A DNA stretch of 64,000 nucleotides from Pleurocapsales cyanobacterium LEGE 06147 (lineage in GTDB: Bacteria > Cyanobacteriota > Cyanobacteriia > Cyanobacteriales > Xenococcaceae). The first letter of the stretch is position 1, and the number at the start of each line of letters is the position of its first letter. Of the stretch, positions 25,993 to 34,640 are shown one piece after another. The notes beneath the pieces were generated by a model. That model was not told the DNA's origin. It searched no databases and saw nothing but the letters and a program-made list of their open reading frames with translations. The position numbers and the translations under genes were made by a program. The stretch lies in the NCBI GenBank assembly GCA_015207585.1, contig JADEWQ010000006.1, forward strand, positions 1-64,000. The letters are read 5' to 3'.

Positions 25993-26802
25993 ATGTTAGC
26001 TCCTTCTTTACTAAAAGTAATTACTTTTTTGGGTAGTTGGGCAATTATTTGGTTGCCAATAGTATTTCTTGTAAATAGATTTATTAATTGGCAGCCTCAG
26101 CAATCTTTGACACCAAAACAAAAACTAATCTTCTTAACTTCTCTTTATCCCTTTGCGCCTTTAATTATTTGGTTTGTTATCCAAGTTGAAGAAATATCGT
26201 GGGTCGATTGTGGTTTAAAGTGGCAACTCAGTTTGCCGAGCTCTTTGGGGATGGGATTAGTAATAGGCGTTGTTGGTGTAGGAGTAATATTTGCCCTAGA
26301 ATCATTTCTGGGTTTAGTTAACTGGCAGTGGAAAAATCTTCAACGTTTATTATCTCTAGCCTTGCCCATTCTAATTGTAGGACTGGGAGTAGCATTTATC
26401 GAAGAACTAGTTTTTCGTGGTTTTATTATTTATGAATTAACTTCTGATTACAGTTATCTAACAGCCGCAATCATTTCCAGCGCGATCTTTGCTGTGTTGC
26501 ATTTAGTTTGGGAACGACAAGAAACTGCTCCTCAACTCCCCGGATTGTGGTTAATGGGAATGGTATTAGCCGGAGCAAGACTCATTGACAATGGTAGCAT
26601 AGGTTTAGCTTGGGGGCTTCATGCAGGTTGGATTTGGGGACTATCTTGTCTAGATTCTGCCGAGTTATTAACCTATACGGCAAAAGAAGTAACTTGGATT
26701 AGTGGTATGAACCGACAACCTTTAGCTGGATTAGCGGGTATTCTTTGCTTAGTCGGTACTGGTCTTTTCTTATGGCTGTTGAGTATTAATTCAATAGTTT
26801 AA
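25993..26802 (+). CDS. CPBP-family intramembrane protease
   Basis: The protein has 269 residues with about seven hydrophobic segments. The CPBP (CAAX/Abi) signature is present: EELVFRG at residues 137-143 supplies the Glu-Glu-x-x-x-Arg motif, and later His residues lie in FAVLHLVW and LAWGLHAGWIWG. Family members cleave membrane peptides or, in eukaryotes, prenylated CAAX tails; bacterial versions also confer bacteriocin immunity. The last 12 bp overlap the convergent FetB-like gene. Confidence 0.9.
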   Translation: MLAPSLLKVITFLGSWAIIWLPIVFLVNRFINWQPQQSLTPKQKLIFLTSLYPFAPLIIWFVIQVEEISWVDCGLKWQLSLPSSLGMGLVIGVVGVGVIFALESFLGLVNWQWKNLQRLLSLALPILIVGLGVAFIEELVFRGFIIYELTSDYSYLTAAIISSAIFAVLHLVWERQETAPQLPGLWLMGMVLAGARLIDNGSIGLAWGLHAGWIWGLSCLDSAELLTYTAKEVTWISGMNRQPLAGLAGILCLVGTGLFLWLLSINSIV

Positions 26803-27567
26803 CTGAGCTGCTTGATTAAAAAAACGGCGATATAGTCCAGTTGTAACTAACAAATTAGCTATTAAATTAGTCAAGACGATCGCAAACAAAATTAAAATTT
26901 GGTAAGAAGCTGCGTTGAGAGGATTCGTCCCGGCTAAAACTTGACCGTTAAACATTGCCGGTAAACTGACCAATCCTACCACCATCATTTGATTGAGTGT
27001 AGGAATTAAACTAATCCGAATTGCTTCTTTGCGATAAGTGTCTATAGCTTGCTTAGGAGTTGCACCTAAACAAAGATGAGTTTCAATTTCCTGACGATTT
27101 TGCTCGATCGCACTTACTAGGCGTTCGCCAGCCAAAGAAGCTCCATTGATGGCATTTCCCAGTAACATAGCCGCTAGGGGAATTAAATACTGAGGTTCGT
27201 ACCATCTAGGGGGATGAACGATCAGCAAAATAGAATAACTCAAAGTTAAGGCACTACTAGCTACAAGTGACAGCCAAACTAGGGGAAGTAAACCGCGAAT
27301 CTTCTTGGCGATGCGATTGCGAATCACAATCGCCGCAATAGAAACTGCAATAGCTAAAATAAGCAATACCGACCATACATTATCGAGAGCAAAAACAATT
27401 TCTAAAACATAGCCGACTACTAGCAGTTGTAAAAGAGCTCGTCCCGCACCCAAAACCAACTGTCCTTCTAAATTCAGTTTCTGCCAAAGAGAAAGGGCGA
27501 TCGCTACACCAATTATCCCTAATACTGGCACTAAATCGGTAAAATCAAGTTCAATTACACTAGTCAC
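26791..27567 (-). CDS. fetB: FetB/YbbM (UPF0014) ABC-transporter permease
   Basis: A 258-residue membrane protein with about six or seven helices and the UPF0014 core: RIRNRIAKKIRGL-like loop, YLIPLAAMLLGNAINGASLAGERL, LCLGATPKQAIDTYRKEAIRISLIPTLNQMMVVGLVSLPAMFNGQVL. In E. coli the FetA-FetB pair exports iron and protects against oxidative stress. No FetA ATPase is next to it in this window, so its partner must be elsewhere. The transported substrate in this organism is not known. Confidence 0.9.
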   Translation of the reverse strand: MTSVIELDFTDLVPVLGIIGVAIALSLWQKLNLEGQLVLGAGRALLQLLVVGYVLEIVFALDNVWSVLLILAIAVSIAAIVIRNRIAKKIRGLLPLVWLSLVASSALTLSYSILLIVHPPRWYEPQYLIPLAAMLLGNAINGASLAGERLVSAIEQNRQEIETHLCLGATPKQAIDTYRKEAIRISLIPTLNQMMVVGLVSLPAMFNGQVLAGTNPLNAASYQILILFAIVLTNLIANLLVTTGLYRRFFNQAAQLNY

Positions 27568-27635
27568 AGTTATTCTATGTTAAAAGCGTTAAAAGCAAAA
27601 TTGGCTTTGTTAAGTATAAATATTTGGTAAAGCGA

Positions 27636-28772
27636 GTGAATAAAATTCTCCCCGTCGATCTGACCAGACAATACAAAATTATTAGTCAAGAAGTCTCCGA
27701 AGCTGTCTTAGAAATTCTTAGTTCCGGTCGTTATATTGGTGGTACGGCAGTTACCGACTTTGAATATCAGTTTGCCGATTACTTGGATACGAACGAATGT
27801 ATCGGCTGTAATTCCGGTACTGATGCCCTTTATATGGCACTGAGAGCCTTAGACATCGGGCAAGGAGACGAAGTAATTACCACCCCCTTTACTTTTATCG
27901 CTACTGCAGAAGTAATTACCAGAGTTGGAGCGACACCTATTTTCGTCGATATCGACGCTGCTACTTTTAATCTGGATCTCGATCGAGTCGAAGAGGCGAT
28001 TTCCCAAAAAACTAAAGCCATTATCCCCGTCCATTTATTTGGACAACCAGTCGATATGACTCGCTTGATGGCGATCGCTGAAGCTAACAATCTCTATGTT
28101 ATCGAAGATTGCGCCCAAGCAACGGGAGCAGAATGGGCAGAAAGAAAAGTAGGTAGTATCGGGCATATTGGTTGTTTTAGCTTTTTCCCTACCAAAAATC
28201 TAGGTGCTTGTGGCGATGGAGGAGCATTAACAACTAACGATCCAGCCGTGGCTGCCAGAGTAAAAATGCTGCGCGAACACGGTTGTCAAGTTCGCTATCG
28301 TCACGATTTAACCGGACTCAACAGCCGTCTCGATACTATTCAAGCGGCTATTTTACAGATTAAACTTCGTTACCTCGATCGTTGGAATCAACAACGGCAC
28401 GAAGCAGTCAGCTATTACCAGCAGTTACTGCAATCCCTTCCCAATATCCAACTTCCGCAAGCCATGTCGGGAGGAAAAAATGTTTGGAATCAGTACACCA
28501 TTCGGATAGCAGATACGGGTAACAAAGACGAACCCACTCGCGAGTACGTTCGTACTCAATTGCAGCAGAGAGGTATTATCTCTATGATTTATTATCCCCT
28601 GCCCCTTCATTTACAGCCAGTTTACAGCTATCTAGGTTATCGAGTAGGGCAACTGCCCACCGCCGAGCAAGCTGCCCGTGAAGTTTTATCTTTGCCCCTG
28701 TTTCCTGGTATTTCCTTTGAGGAATTACAACAAGTAGCTTATGGGTTGAAAGATTGTTTGGCGTTTAAATAG
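27636..28772 (+). CDS. DegT/DnrJ/EryC1/StrS sugar aminotransferase
   Basis: Starting at the GTG at 27636 (a TTG twelve bases upstream is also open), the protein has 378 residues. The PLP-binding Lys lies in SFFPTKNLGACGDGGAL (about residue 187). The substrate and cofactor motifs ECIGCNSGTDALYMALRAL and YVIEDCAQATGAEW are also present, as is the C-terminal YYPLPLHLQPVY block. These enzymes transaminate nucleotide-linked keto sugars for O-antigen, exopolysaccharide or antibiotic sugars. It is a single gene here, without sugar-biosynthesis neighbours. Confidence 0.93.
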   Translation: MNKILPVDLTRQYKIISQEVSEAVLEILSSGRYIGGTAVTDFEYQFADYLDTNECIGCNSGTDALYMALRALDIGQGDEVITTPFTFIATAEVITRVGATPIFVDIDAATFNLDLDRVEEAISQKTKAIIPVHLFGQPVDMTRLMAIAEANNLYVIEDCAQATGAEWAERKVGSIGHIGCFSFFPTKNLGACGDGGALTTNDPAVAARVKMLREHGCQVRYRHDLTGLNSRLDTIQAAILQIKLRYLDRWNQQRHEAVSYYQQLLQSLPNIQLPQAMSGGKNVWNQYTIRIADTGNKDEPTREYVRTQLQQRGIISMIYYPLPLHLQPVYSYLGYRVGQLPTAEQAAREVLSLPLFPGISFEELQQVAYGLKDCLAFK

Positions 28773-28994
28773 TCAACAGGGAACAGTGCGATCGATAAAG
28801 TTAATTAGATTTTGTTAATTACAGCTAACGGCGATCGCGTTTCCTGGTAGTTTTTTTAATAAGATGCGATAGGTTTGCTTGTACTATAGCGATCGCAATT
28901 TTCAAGTTCAAGCTTTCTTGGATCTTGCGAGAGCTTTTCCAGATTAGTTATATCTAGCAAAGCTATAATTTACTTGAGGTTGGAGGAAAAAATA

Positions 28995-29201
28995 ATGAAT
29001 ATATCAACCCTTGAGCAAATTGAAGCAGCAATTCTTACACTTCCATCAGATGAGTTTGAGAAACTGAAAGGTTGGTTTTTTGACTTAGATTATCAGCGTT
29101 GGGATCGACAGTTAGAGCAAGATATTGCAGACGGAAAGTTAGACGCTTTGGCTGACGAAGCGATCGCAGAATTCGAGGCGGGTGACTGTCGAGAAATTTG
29201 A
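28995..29201 (+). CDS. Antitoxin-like small protein upstream of a broken RelE/ParE toxin
   Basis: This is a 68-residue protein from the ATG at 28995, preceded by GGAGG in GTTGGAGGAAAAAATA. It reads ISTLEQIEAAILTLPSDEFEKLKGWFFDLDYQRWDRQLEQDIADGKLDALADEAIAEF, a pattern common to cyanobacterial antitoxins paired with RelE/ParE-like toxins. The stop overlaps the toxin start (TGATG at 29199-29203). The toxin frame is broken, so the antitoxin may persist as an orphan or act on a related toxin elsewhere. Confidence 0.85.
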   Translation: MNISTLEQIEAAILTLPSDEFEKLKGWFFDLDYQRWDRQLEQDIADGKLDALADEAIAEFEAGDCREI

Positions 29202-29462
29202 TGCATTATACGACACGACGATTTTGGAAATGTTACAACGATTTACCTGAAAATGTGCGGCGTACTGCCGACCAATGCTATAAGTTACTTAAAACCGATC
29301 CATCCCACCCATTCATTGCACTTCAAGAAGATTGGTAATAAATACTGGTCAGTTCGGGTAGGGTTAGATTATCGGGCTTTAGGGGTTGAGGTAGAAAACG
29401 GCATTTCATGGCTTTGGATTGGTACTCATGCACAGTACGACAAGTTAATTGGTAAGTCTTAG
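29201..29462 (+). pseudogene. RelE/ParE-family toxin with a single-base frameshift
   Basis: The frame from 29201 gives MHYTTRRFWKCYNDLPENVRRTADQCYKLLKTDPSHP and then loses homology and stops at 29340. The next frame gives SLHFKKIGNKYWSVRVGLDYRALGVEVENGISWLWIGTHAQYDKLI, the second half of the same toxin family. Removing one T from CCATTCATTGCAC (about 29315) restores HPSLHFKKIG. Either the toxin is dead by a +1 change or the base is a sequence error. Intact, it would be an 86-residue RelE/ParE-type protein coupled to the antitoxin by a one-base overlap. Confidence 0.85.
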
Positions 29463-29528
29463 TTCTTAACAAATTAACCGTAAAACTTTTTTTCAAATCT
29501 AATTGTCTTTTAAGTTTTATATATTACT

Positions 29529-29565
29529 GTGTCGCGCTCGCGATGAGTTTCGCTACACAGAACTC
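29529..29565. repeat. Short GC-rich palindromic repeat
   Basis: tgtgtcgcgctcgcgatgagtttcgctacacaga carries outer arms tgtgt/acaca and inner gcgctcgcga. It belongs to the same class as the other dispersed repeats and sits between the broken toxin and the TnpB remnant. Confidence 0.5.
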
Positions 29566-29699
29566 CAGTGATACTTTTTCAATAATACTGATCTCAAATG
29601 ACACTCAAAAAATTGCAGGTTATTATTGAAAAATATTTGAATTTTATGCAAGTCAAATCAATAAAAATATTACAAATAAACTTTAAGCCAATAAAATAA

Positions 29700-30575
29700 T
29701 GTCTTCAAGTAGTAGCATTGAACTTATCTCATGCTTTCATTAATTTCTTTGAGAGACGAGCTAGTTTCCCTAGATTCAAATCTAAGCATGGTAAACAATC
29801 TCTTAGTTATCCTCAGAATGTAAAGATAGTGGGTGATTGCTTGAAGTTTCCTAAGCTAGGTCTTATCTATGCCAAGATTCATAGAGAACTCAAAGGCAGT
29901 ATAAAGACTGTTACAATTACTAAGAATCCTTGCGACCAATACTACGCTTCTATTTTGTTTGAAGATGGTACTAAGAAACCTCAGCAATCGATAGAAGGTA
30001 ATGCTATAGGTATTGATTTAGGACTGACCCATTTTGCAATTACTAGTGAAGGTAGTAAGTTTGATAATCCTAAATGGTTAGCTAGACATGAACGCAACCT
30101 TAAGATTAAACAACAGCAACTGTCTAGGAAACAAAAGGGAAGTAATAACCGTAATAAGTCTAGAAAGAAAGTAGCTAAAGTCCATAATAAAATCACTCGT
30201 TGTCGGGAAGACTTTCACCATAAACTTTCACGTAGGATTGTAGACGAGAACCAAGTCATAGTGGTAGAAAATCTAGCCGTAAGAAACATGGTCAGAAACC
30301 GTAGTCTATCTAAAGCTATAAGCCAGGTAGGATGGGGTCAATTTTGCACCATGCTAAAGTATAAAGCCGAAAACGAGGGAAAGGTTTATCTAGAGGTTGA
30401 CCGTTTCTTTGCTTCTAGTAAGACTTGTAATAATTGTCTGTATCAAGTAAGCGACTTTCCACTTGATGTAAGATTTTGGGATTGTCCTAGCTGCGGTATT
30501 AAACATATTGATAGAGATATCAATGCAGCTAGAAATATCCGAGATGAAGGACTACGTATAATGGCGGTGGGATAA
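29700..30575 (+). pseudogene. tnpB: TnpB of IS200/IS605 type, N-terminus missing
   Basis: The frame opens inside the protein (CLQVVALNLSHAFINFFERR) and reaches a TAA at 30573-30575, about 291 residues; whole TnpB proteins have about 380-400. The RuvC-type catalytic triad survives: Asp in AIGIDLGLTHFA, Glu in VIVVENLAVRNM, Asp in HIDRDINAARNI. The four-Cys zinc finger between the last two motifs is intact (CNNC, CPSC). The lost N-terminal wedge region binds the target-adjacent motif and omega-RNA, so guided cleavage is unlikely unless a shortened form works. No matching upstream sequence is found in other frames, so a clean deletion is likely. Confidence 0.88.
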
Positions 30576-30780
30576 GGCGAGGTTTCCTCGCCTTATAGAA
30601 CCACCGCGTTGGCTTCAGGAACTGGAGCTGCAGCCTACTGTCAAACTGTAAGACCTAAGAGTAGTGGACGTAAGAAATCTACTGTTGGGCAGGTTTCTGG
30701 GTAGGAAGCTGAGGGGCTGCGTGCGGAACTTGTTTCCGCACTTTAAACGCCCCGTCGCGTCTCCGGCGCGGGTAGTTCAC
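30561..30780 (+). ncRNA. Probable omega-RNA (reRNA) scaffold and right end of the IS200/IS605 remnant
   Basis: Overlapping the tnpB stop is a long stem: GCGGTGG (30564-30570) and ATAAGGCGAGG pair with CCTCGCCTTAT (30586-30596) and CCACCGC (30601-30607) around a TTT loop. The region continues to 30780, with an imperfect terminal hairpin near 30749-30771 and the ending GGGTAGTTCAC. In this family the RNA scaffold covers the right end and the guide is the sequence just outside it, which here begins at 30781. Boundaries are by analogy. Confidence 0.6.
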
Positions 30781-30871
30781 AATAGATTCCATATTACAAA
30801 GAAAGAAGCAGCAATCGCTTGGTACAGCTTTCGAATTAACCGTTTGATAATATCGGTGTAATCTTGATTGA

Positions 30872-30915
30872 TGGCAGTGTCACGCGGTATTCGCGCTCTA
30901 CTTAAGACACTGCCA
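30872..30915. repeat. Perfect 10-bp inverted repeat with 24-base loop
   Basis: TGGCAGTGTC (30872-30881) pairs with GACACTGCCA (30906-30915). The loop is GC-rich (acgcggtattcgcgctctacttaa) and can pair within itself (GCG/CGC). The site is between the IS remnant and the ycf23 gene, about 95 bp beyond the ycf23 stop, and has no T run. Confidence 0.6.
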
Positions 30916-31009
30916 CATTCCTAAGCCATTTTCACCCTTGAGTTTGATCGACTGATTCTCCTCAGTGAAAATGATCGTCCACAGACGGGGTTGACCCCAT
31001 AGCGATCGC

Positions 31010-31765
31010 TCATCTACCAACTACTTTTGACCGCACCCAATTACGATCGAGAGCTTCGACGAGACTGCGAACGGCAGCAATCATAGCTAGGTCATTATCT
31101 AGTTGGTTGATCGCCGAACCTACGCCTACGCCTGACGCACCAGCAGCGAGCGCCATCGGTACGGTAACGCTGGATAAACCAGAAGCACACAGTACGGGTA
31201 CGTCAATCGAACGAGAGATGACATGAGCGGCTGCTAAGGTAGGAGCAGCTTTTTCAATTAATCCTAAAACTCCTGGATGAACCGGATGAATGCTCGTACC
31301 CCCTTCTGTTTGAATGATATTAACTCCTTCTCTGACAAGTTCTTCTGCTAACTGGACTTGTTCGTCTAGGGGCAGAATGTGAGGTACTGTTACCGACAGG
31401 GTAATATCTGGCAGTAGCGATCGCGTTTTGCGGGTTAACTCTAATACTTCTAGAGCCTCAAAACGCCTTCCTCGCGCATAAAAGCTGTCAAAATTACCAA
31501 TCTCAATTAAATCGGCACCAGCTCTTAGGGCACTAACAAATAACTCTGGCTCAACTGCCGAAACACAAATAGGTAAATTGGTAAGCTGGCGAATATTTTC
31601 AACCAAGGCAGGCTCTGCGGCAATATCGACAAAAGTTGCCCCTCCTGCTTGAGCTGCTCTAACTGTGGCTGCTACTCGCGCGCTATCAAAGTTATTTAAC
31701 CCACTAATTACTTTAAGGACATTTTTCTGTGCGAAAGCTTTTTCTAGCTGAGGATGCATCGTCAT
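31010..31765 (-). CDS. ycf23: Ycf23 (DUF561) TIM-barrel protein
   Basis: The protein has 251 residues from the ATG at 31765 (MTMHPQLEKAF); the upstream extension is not typical. It is a DUF561/Ycf23 protein: LKVISGLNNFDSARVAATVRAAQAGGATFVDIA, LPICVSAVEPELFVSALRAGADLIEIGNFDSFY, then GASGVGVGSAINQL, a phosphate-binding-type loop. The family occurs in cyanobacteria and in red-algal and other plastid genomes; its enzymatic role is unknown. Phosphate-barrel sequence features suggest it binds a phosphorylated metabolite. Confidence 0.93.
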   Translation of the reverse strand: MTMHPQLEKAFAQKNVLKVISGLNNFDSARVAATVRAAQAGGATFVDIAAEPALVENIRQLTNLPICVSAVEPELFVSALRAGADLIEIGNFDSFYARGRRFEALEVLELTRKTRSLLPDITLSVTVPHILPLDEQVQLAEELVREGVNIIQTEGGTSIHPVHPGVLGLIEKAAPTLAAAHVISRSIDVPVLCASGLSSVTVPMALAAGASGVGVGSAINQLDNDLAMIAAVRSLVEALDRNWVRSKVVGR

Positions 31766-31807
31766 CTTTACCCCAATCTGTTTCAATCGTGATTTACCTA
31801 GTAGCAA

Positions 31808-32123
31808 TTAGACTATCTTATGTCCAGAGAACTTTCGACGCAAGTCTCGTCCAGATGTAAGGAGCAATTGCTTTTCAATTCGATTGGCTACATTTCATAT
31901 GCTAAATTAGGTAACCATGAACTTATCCAATCGTAAAACCGCTCTCACACTTTCAAAGCAGTTTTTTTGCCACTTCACAGTGCTGCATAAACGATCGCTA
32001 ATTTCTCGCTAACCAATGTAAACAAAGCAGTAGAGTAGGCTGGGTTGGGCTAGAAGATTCCCAATGAATTACTTCCTAACGATAATTCTGGGTACTCGTT
32101 TGTCATTGCTTAAATCTCAATTC
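31808..32123. other. 316-bp intergenic region, nothing identified
   Basis: The gap between the divergent side of ycf23 and the end of a small minus-strand gene holds only reading frames below 40 codons without ribosome-binding sites. No strong hairpin or repeat is seen. Confidence 0.5.
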
Positions 32124-32342
32124 TCAGTCAGCCTGGACTCTTTCGGAGGATAGCTTGTCTTGTTTGAGAGTTTGCAGCTGTTGCAAGAGAACGTCAATTT
32201 CTGCTTGTAAATGAAGATATTTAACTTGCTGATCTGCTTGATAGCATGCTGGCATCGATTGAAAACTAGACTGCTGGCGATTGGCTGCCGTATCTATATC
32301 GAAAGCTAAGTGTTTGGTTTCAGATGATAAAAGAGTCGACAT
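32124..32342 (-). CDS. Small hypothetical protein
   Basis: The 72-residue protein is helical in its second half (QADQQVKYLHLQAEIDVLLQQLQTLKQDK), probably a short coiled coil, with a polar N-terminus (MSTLLSSETKHLAFDID). There is no membrane segment or known motif. It stands alone between two intergenic regions. The heptad pattern favours a real gene, but support is thin. Confidence 0.45.
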   Translation of the reverse strand: MSTLLSSETKHLAFDIDTAANRQQSSFQSMPACYQADQQVKYLHLQAEIDVLLQQLQTLKQDKLSSERVQAD

Positions 32343-32607
32343 AATAGATAACTACTCAATTCAATTCAAGCAAGTACACAGATTGCTCTTCGTTTTCAAG
32401 TGAAGTAACGTGTACTTTTTTACACCAACTTGTCATCTTATCCTAGAAAAGTCACTCAATTGTTTTATGTGTGTCGATTTTAGAATTGTCATCATCGACC
32501 GAAAAGCTTGAAATTATTATCAAACCTAGATTAGACTTTAAATTTTTCTTGGGTATCGATAACTATTTAGATTTTTTATAAAAAATCTTAAATTAAGTAA
32601 ACGTTAA

Positions 32608-32637
32608 ACAATCCCATGTCTTAAGACATGGGATTGT
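32608..32637. repeat. Perfect 30-bp palindrome
   Basis: ACAATCCCATGTCTT at 32608-32622 is followed by its exact complement to 32637. The centre is TTAA. Such near-perfect palindromes are found as hairpins at ends of some IS200/IS605 relatives and as isolated repeats. It lies in the 373-bp gap before the glutamate-cysteine ligase gene, with no transposase frame nearby, followed by caattgtttaat, so a terminator role is also possible. Confidence 0.75.
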
Positions 32638-32715
32638 CAATTGTTTAATAAACTAGTAGAGAGTAAGCTCAACCTAGAGCTGGAAAAGGCGTGCATAGCG
32701 TAGCGAGGAAAAATT

Positions 32716-33870
32716 GTGTTGCTATCTAAGGGTTTTGAAATTGAAATGTATACTGGCACGCCTCAAGGCGATGTCATTGGTCTTTCGGATCGGATTGTTA
32801 GGGATTTAGAAGGCTTTGTGCGCGAACCAGATAGTCGCAATGTCGAGTATACTACTGCTCCTTTTTGCAATTACGACCGACTGCTATGCGCTCTCCTCAA
32901 ACCCCGACAAAAACTAAGAAGCTATTTACGTCGTCAGGGCAATTATACTCTCATTCCTGGCAGTACCTTATCTTTAGGAGGAAGCGATCGCTTTTACCGT
33001 TCCGATCCCAATAATCCCTACCACAGCTACATCGAACAAACCTATGGAACCAAGGTAGTTACTGCTAGCGTTCATATCAATATCGGGATCGGCGATCCGG
33101 AATTACTAATGCAAGCCTGTCGTCTAGTAAGGGTAGAAGCACCTTTATATCTGGCTTTAAGTGCTTCTTCTCCTTTCATAGATGGTAAAGCTACAGGCTA
33201 TCATTCCACTCGCTGGCATGTTTTTCCCCAAACTCCAGCTAAAGTTCCTCTCTTTGAAAGCCACGCTCATTTTATCCAGTGGACAGAAGCTCAACTAGCA
33301 GCAAAAACCATGCAAAATGTCCGTCATCTCTGGATCTCAGTAAGACCTAATGGCGATTGCCGTCCCTACAAACTCAACCGCTTAGAACTGAGAATTTGCG
33401 ATCTGATTGTCGAGCCAATCGCTCTATTGGCAGTAACGGCTTTGTTAGAAGCACGACTAATGCAAATGTTCGCCTCACCTCATCTCGATCCGCTACAACA
33501 AAGTCGTTTATCTACCGCTACTCTGGCAGAAGACTTAATAGAGATTACCGCAGCTAATGAACGAGCCGTTTCCCGCCACAGTTTGGACGCAGAATTAAGA
33601 CATTGGCAGGATGGCAGCAAAATTTTGGCTCGAGATTGGATTATACAAATTTATCAACAAGTGCAGCCAATTGCCCAAAAACACGGTTATAGTTGTTTTC
33701 TCTCACCCCTCAAAAAAATCTTGCGCTCTGGTAATACAGCTCAGCAATGGTTAAAGCTTTATCACGCCGGAACAGATATACGCTCGCTCCTCACTCAAGA
33801 AATTCGTCGAGTAGAACAGCAAGAGAGAGAATTAGAAAATAAACTGTGTCAACCTATCTTAGTAGCCTAA
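32716..33870 (+). CDS. gshA: Glutamate-cysteine ligase, cyanobacterial type
   Basis: This 384-residue protein belongs to the GCS2-like family used by cyanobacteria. It begins LLSKGFEIEMYTGTPQGDVIGLSDRIV, has EPDSRNVEYTTAPFCNYDRLL near residue 38 (substrate and metal binding), KVVTASVHINIGIGDPELLM (His and Asn typical of the ATP-grasp-like site), and NRLELRICDLIVEP near 220. It makes gamma-glutamylcysteine, the first step to glutathione. The start is poorly marked: the bases just before 32716 (gcgtagcgaggaaaaattg) are the end of a repeat-like stretch, and the next in-frame Met is residue 12. Confidence 0.88.
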   Translation: MLLSKGFEIEMYTGTPQGDVIGLSDRIVRDLEGFVREPDSRNVEYTTAPFCNYDRLLCALLKPRQKLRSYLRRQGNYTLIPGSTLSLGGSDRFYRSDPNNPYHSYIEQTYGTKVVTASVHINIGIGDPELLMQACRLVRVEAPLYLALSASSPFIDGKATGYHSTRWHVFPQTPAKVPLFESHAHFIQWTEAQLAAKTMQNVRHLWISVRPNGDCRPYKLNRLELRICDLIVEPIALLAVTALLEARLMQMFASPHLDPLQQSRLSTATLAEDLIEITAANERAVSRHSLDAELRHWQDGSKILARDWIIQIYQQVQPIAQKHGYSCFLSPLKKILRSGNTAQQWLKLYHAGTDIRSLLTQEIRRVEQQERELENKLCQPILVA

Positions 33871-33879
33871 TTATAAGTT

Positions 33880-33965
33880 ATCAGGTGTTAGGCGTTGGGT
33901 AGAAGATGGTAAAGCTAATTAATAATTGATAATTGGTAACTGATAACTGATGACTGGTGACTGAT
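33880..33965. repeat. AT-rich degenerate repeat of TGATAACTG/TGACTGG words
   Basis: The block attgataattggtaactgataactgatgactggtgactgataaa is made of near-copies of one 8-10-base word. Similar blocks occur at 9.5, 23.2, 42.2, 60.5 and 62.3 kb. It runs straight into the start of trmL and makes the true start codon harder to choose. Confidence 0.6.
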
Positions 33966-33968
33966 AAA

Positions 33969-34433
33969 ATGCCTCCTCGAGTTGTTCTGGTTCATCCCCA
34001 AATTCCCCCAAACACGGGAAATATTGCCCGAACCTGCGCGGCGACAAAGACTCAATTGCATTTAGTAGGACCTTTGGGATTTGAAATTAGCGATCGCTAT
34101 CTTAAAAGAGCAGGTCTTGATTACTGGCCCCATGTAGATTTACACTACCATCAAGACATAGCAGCTTTTGAATACGAGCGGCAACAAAAAGGTGGAAGAC
34201 TAATCGGCTTTAGCGTCTCTGGCAACAAAAACTACCTCGATTGTCAGTATCGAGACAACGACTGGCTATTATTTGGTAGCGAGACTTCTGGATTGCCTCC
34301 TCAAATTCTAGAAGCTTGCGATTACAAAATTTATATTCCGATCCATCAGCCCAAAGTACGCAGTTTCAATCTTTCCGTCAGTGTAACGATTGGTTTATTC
34401 GAAGCACTGCGCCAACTCGGTTATCAAAATTAA
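33969..34433 (+). CDS. trmL: tRNA (cytidine/uridine-34 2'-O) methyltransferase
   Basis: The 154-residue SPOUT enzyme starts at the ATG at 33969 (MPPRVVLVHPQIPPNTGN); a GTG four codons upstream lies in a repeat. Signatures are NTGNIARTCAATK, DYWPHVDLHYHQD, WLLFGSETSGLPP (SAM-binding knot) and the final FNLSVSVTIGLFEALRQLG. TrmL methylates the wobble ribose of tRNA-Leu isoacceptors. The length fits the family, and no neighbour suggests another role. Confidence 0.93.
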   Translation: MPPRVVLVHPQIPPNTGNIARTCAATKTQLHLVGPLGFEISDRYLKRAGLDYWPHVDLHYHQDIAAFEYERQQKGGRLIGFSVSGNKNYLDCQYRDNDWLLFGSETSGLPPQILEACDYKIYIPIHQPKVRSFNLSVSVTIGLFEALRQLGYQN

Positions 34434-34577
34434 AAAAATGCTGGCTATATTTGTCGAAATTTTCACTTGTCTAAATTTAAATTTCAGGTTAATCTTGCCT
34501 AGAAATATTGAAGTTTATATTTAACTAATTCTTGTATTCAAGCTCTTATAAGCAAAAACAGCTTGAATCTATAGTCG

Positions 34578-34640
34578 CTATGGCGATCGCGCAGGGTCTC
34601 GCTAGTCTACGACCCTCTTCGAGTCCGCGAGCTCGCCACA
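34578..34640. repeat. GC-rich repeat in the leader of the M23 peptidase gene
   Basis: tggcgatcgcgcagggtctcgctagtctacgaccctcttcgagtccgcgagctcgcca has outer arms tggcg/cgcca and inner agggtc/gaccct. It is in an open frame with the downstream gene, but its sequence is of the dispersed repeat class, so it is more likely untranslated leader. Confidence 0.55.

Larger units (their letters stand above)
29700..30780 (+). mobile_element. Remnant of an IS200/IS605 (IS1341-like) element
   Basis: It consists of the truncated tnpB and an apparently intact right end. No Y1 transposase (TnpA) and no left end are seen. The left boundary near 29700 coincides with the point where TnpB homology starts. The broken toxin gene lies 240 bp upstream, with an AT-rich tract in between. 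Confidence 0.75.

Noticed and set aside
31820-31936. 38-codon plus-strand ORF between ycf23 and the next gene
   Set aside because: No ribosome-binding site and composition not different from random AT-rich DNA.
33880-33965. CRISPR-like array
   Set aside because: The repeated words are 8-10 bases, degenerate and without regular spacers; they belong to a common AT-rich repeat class.
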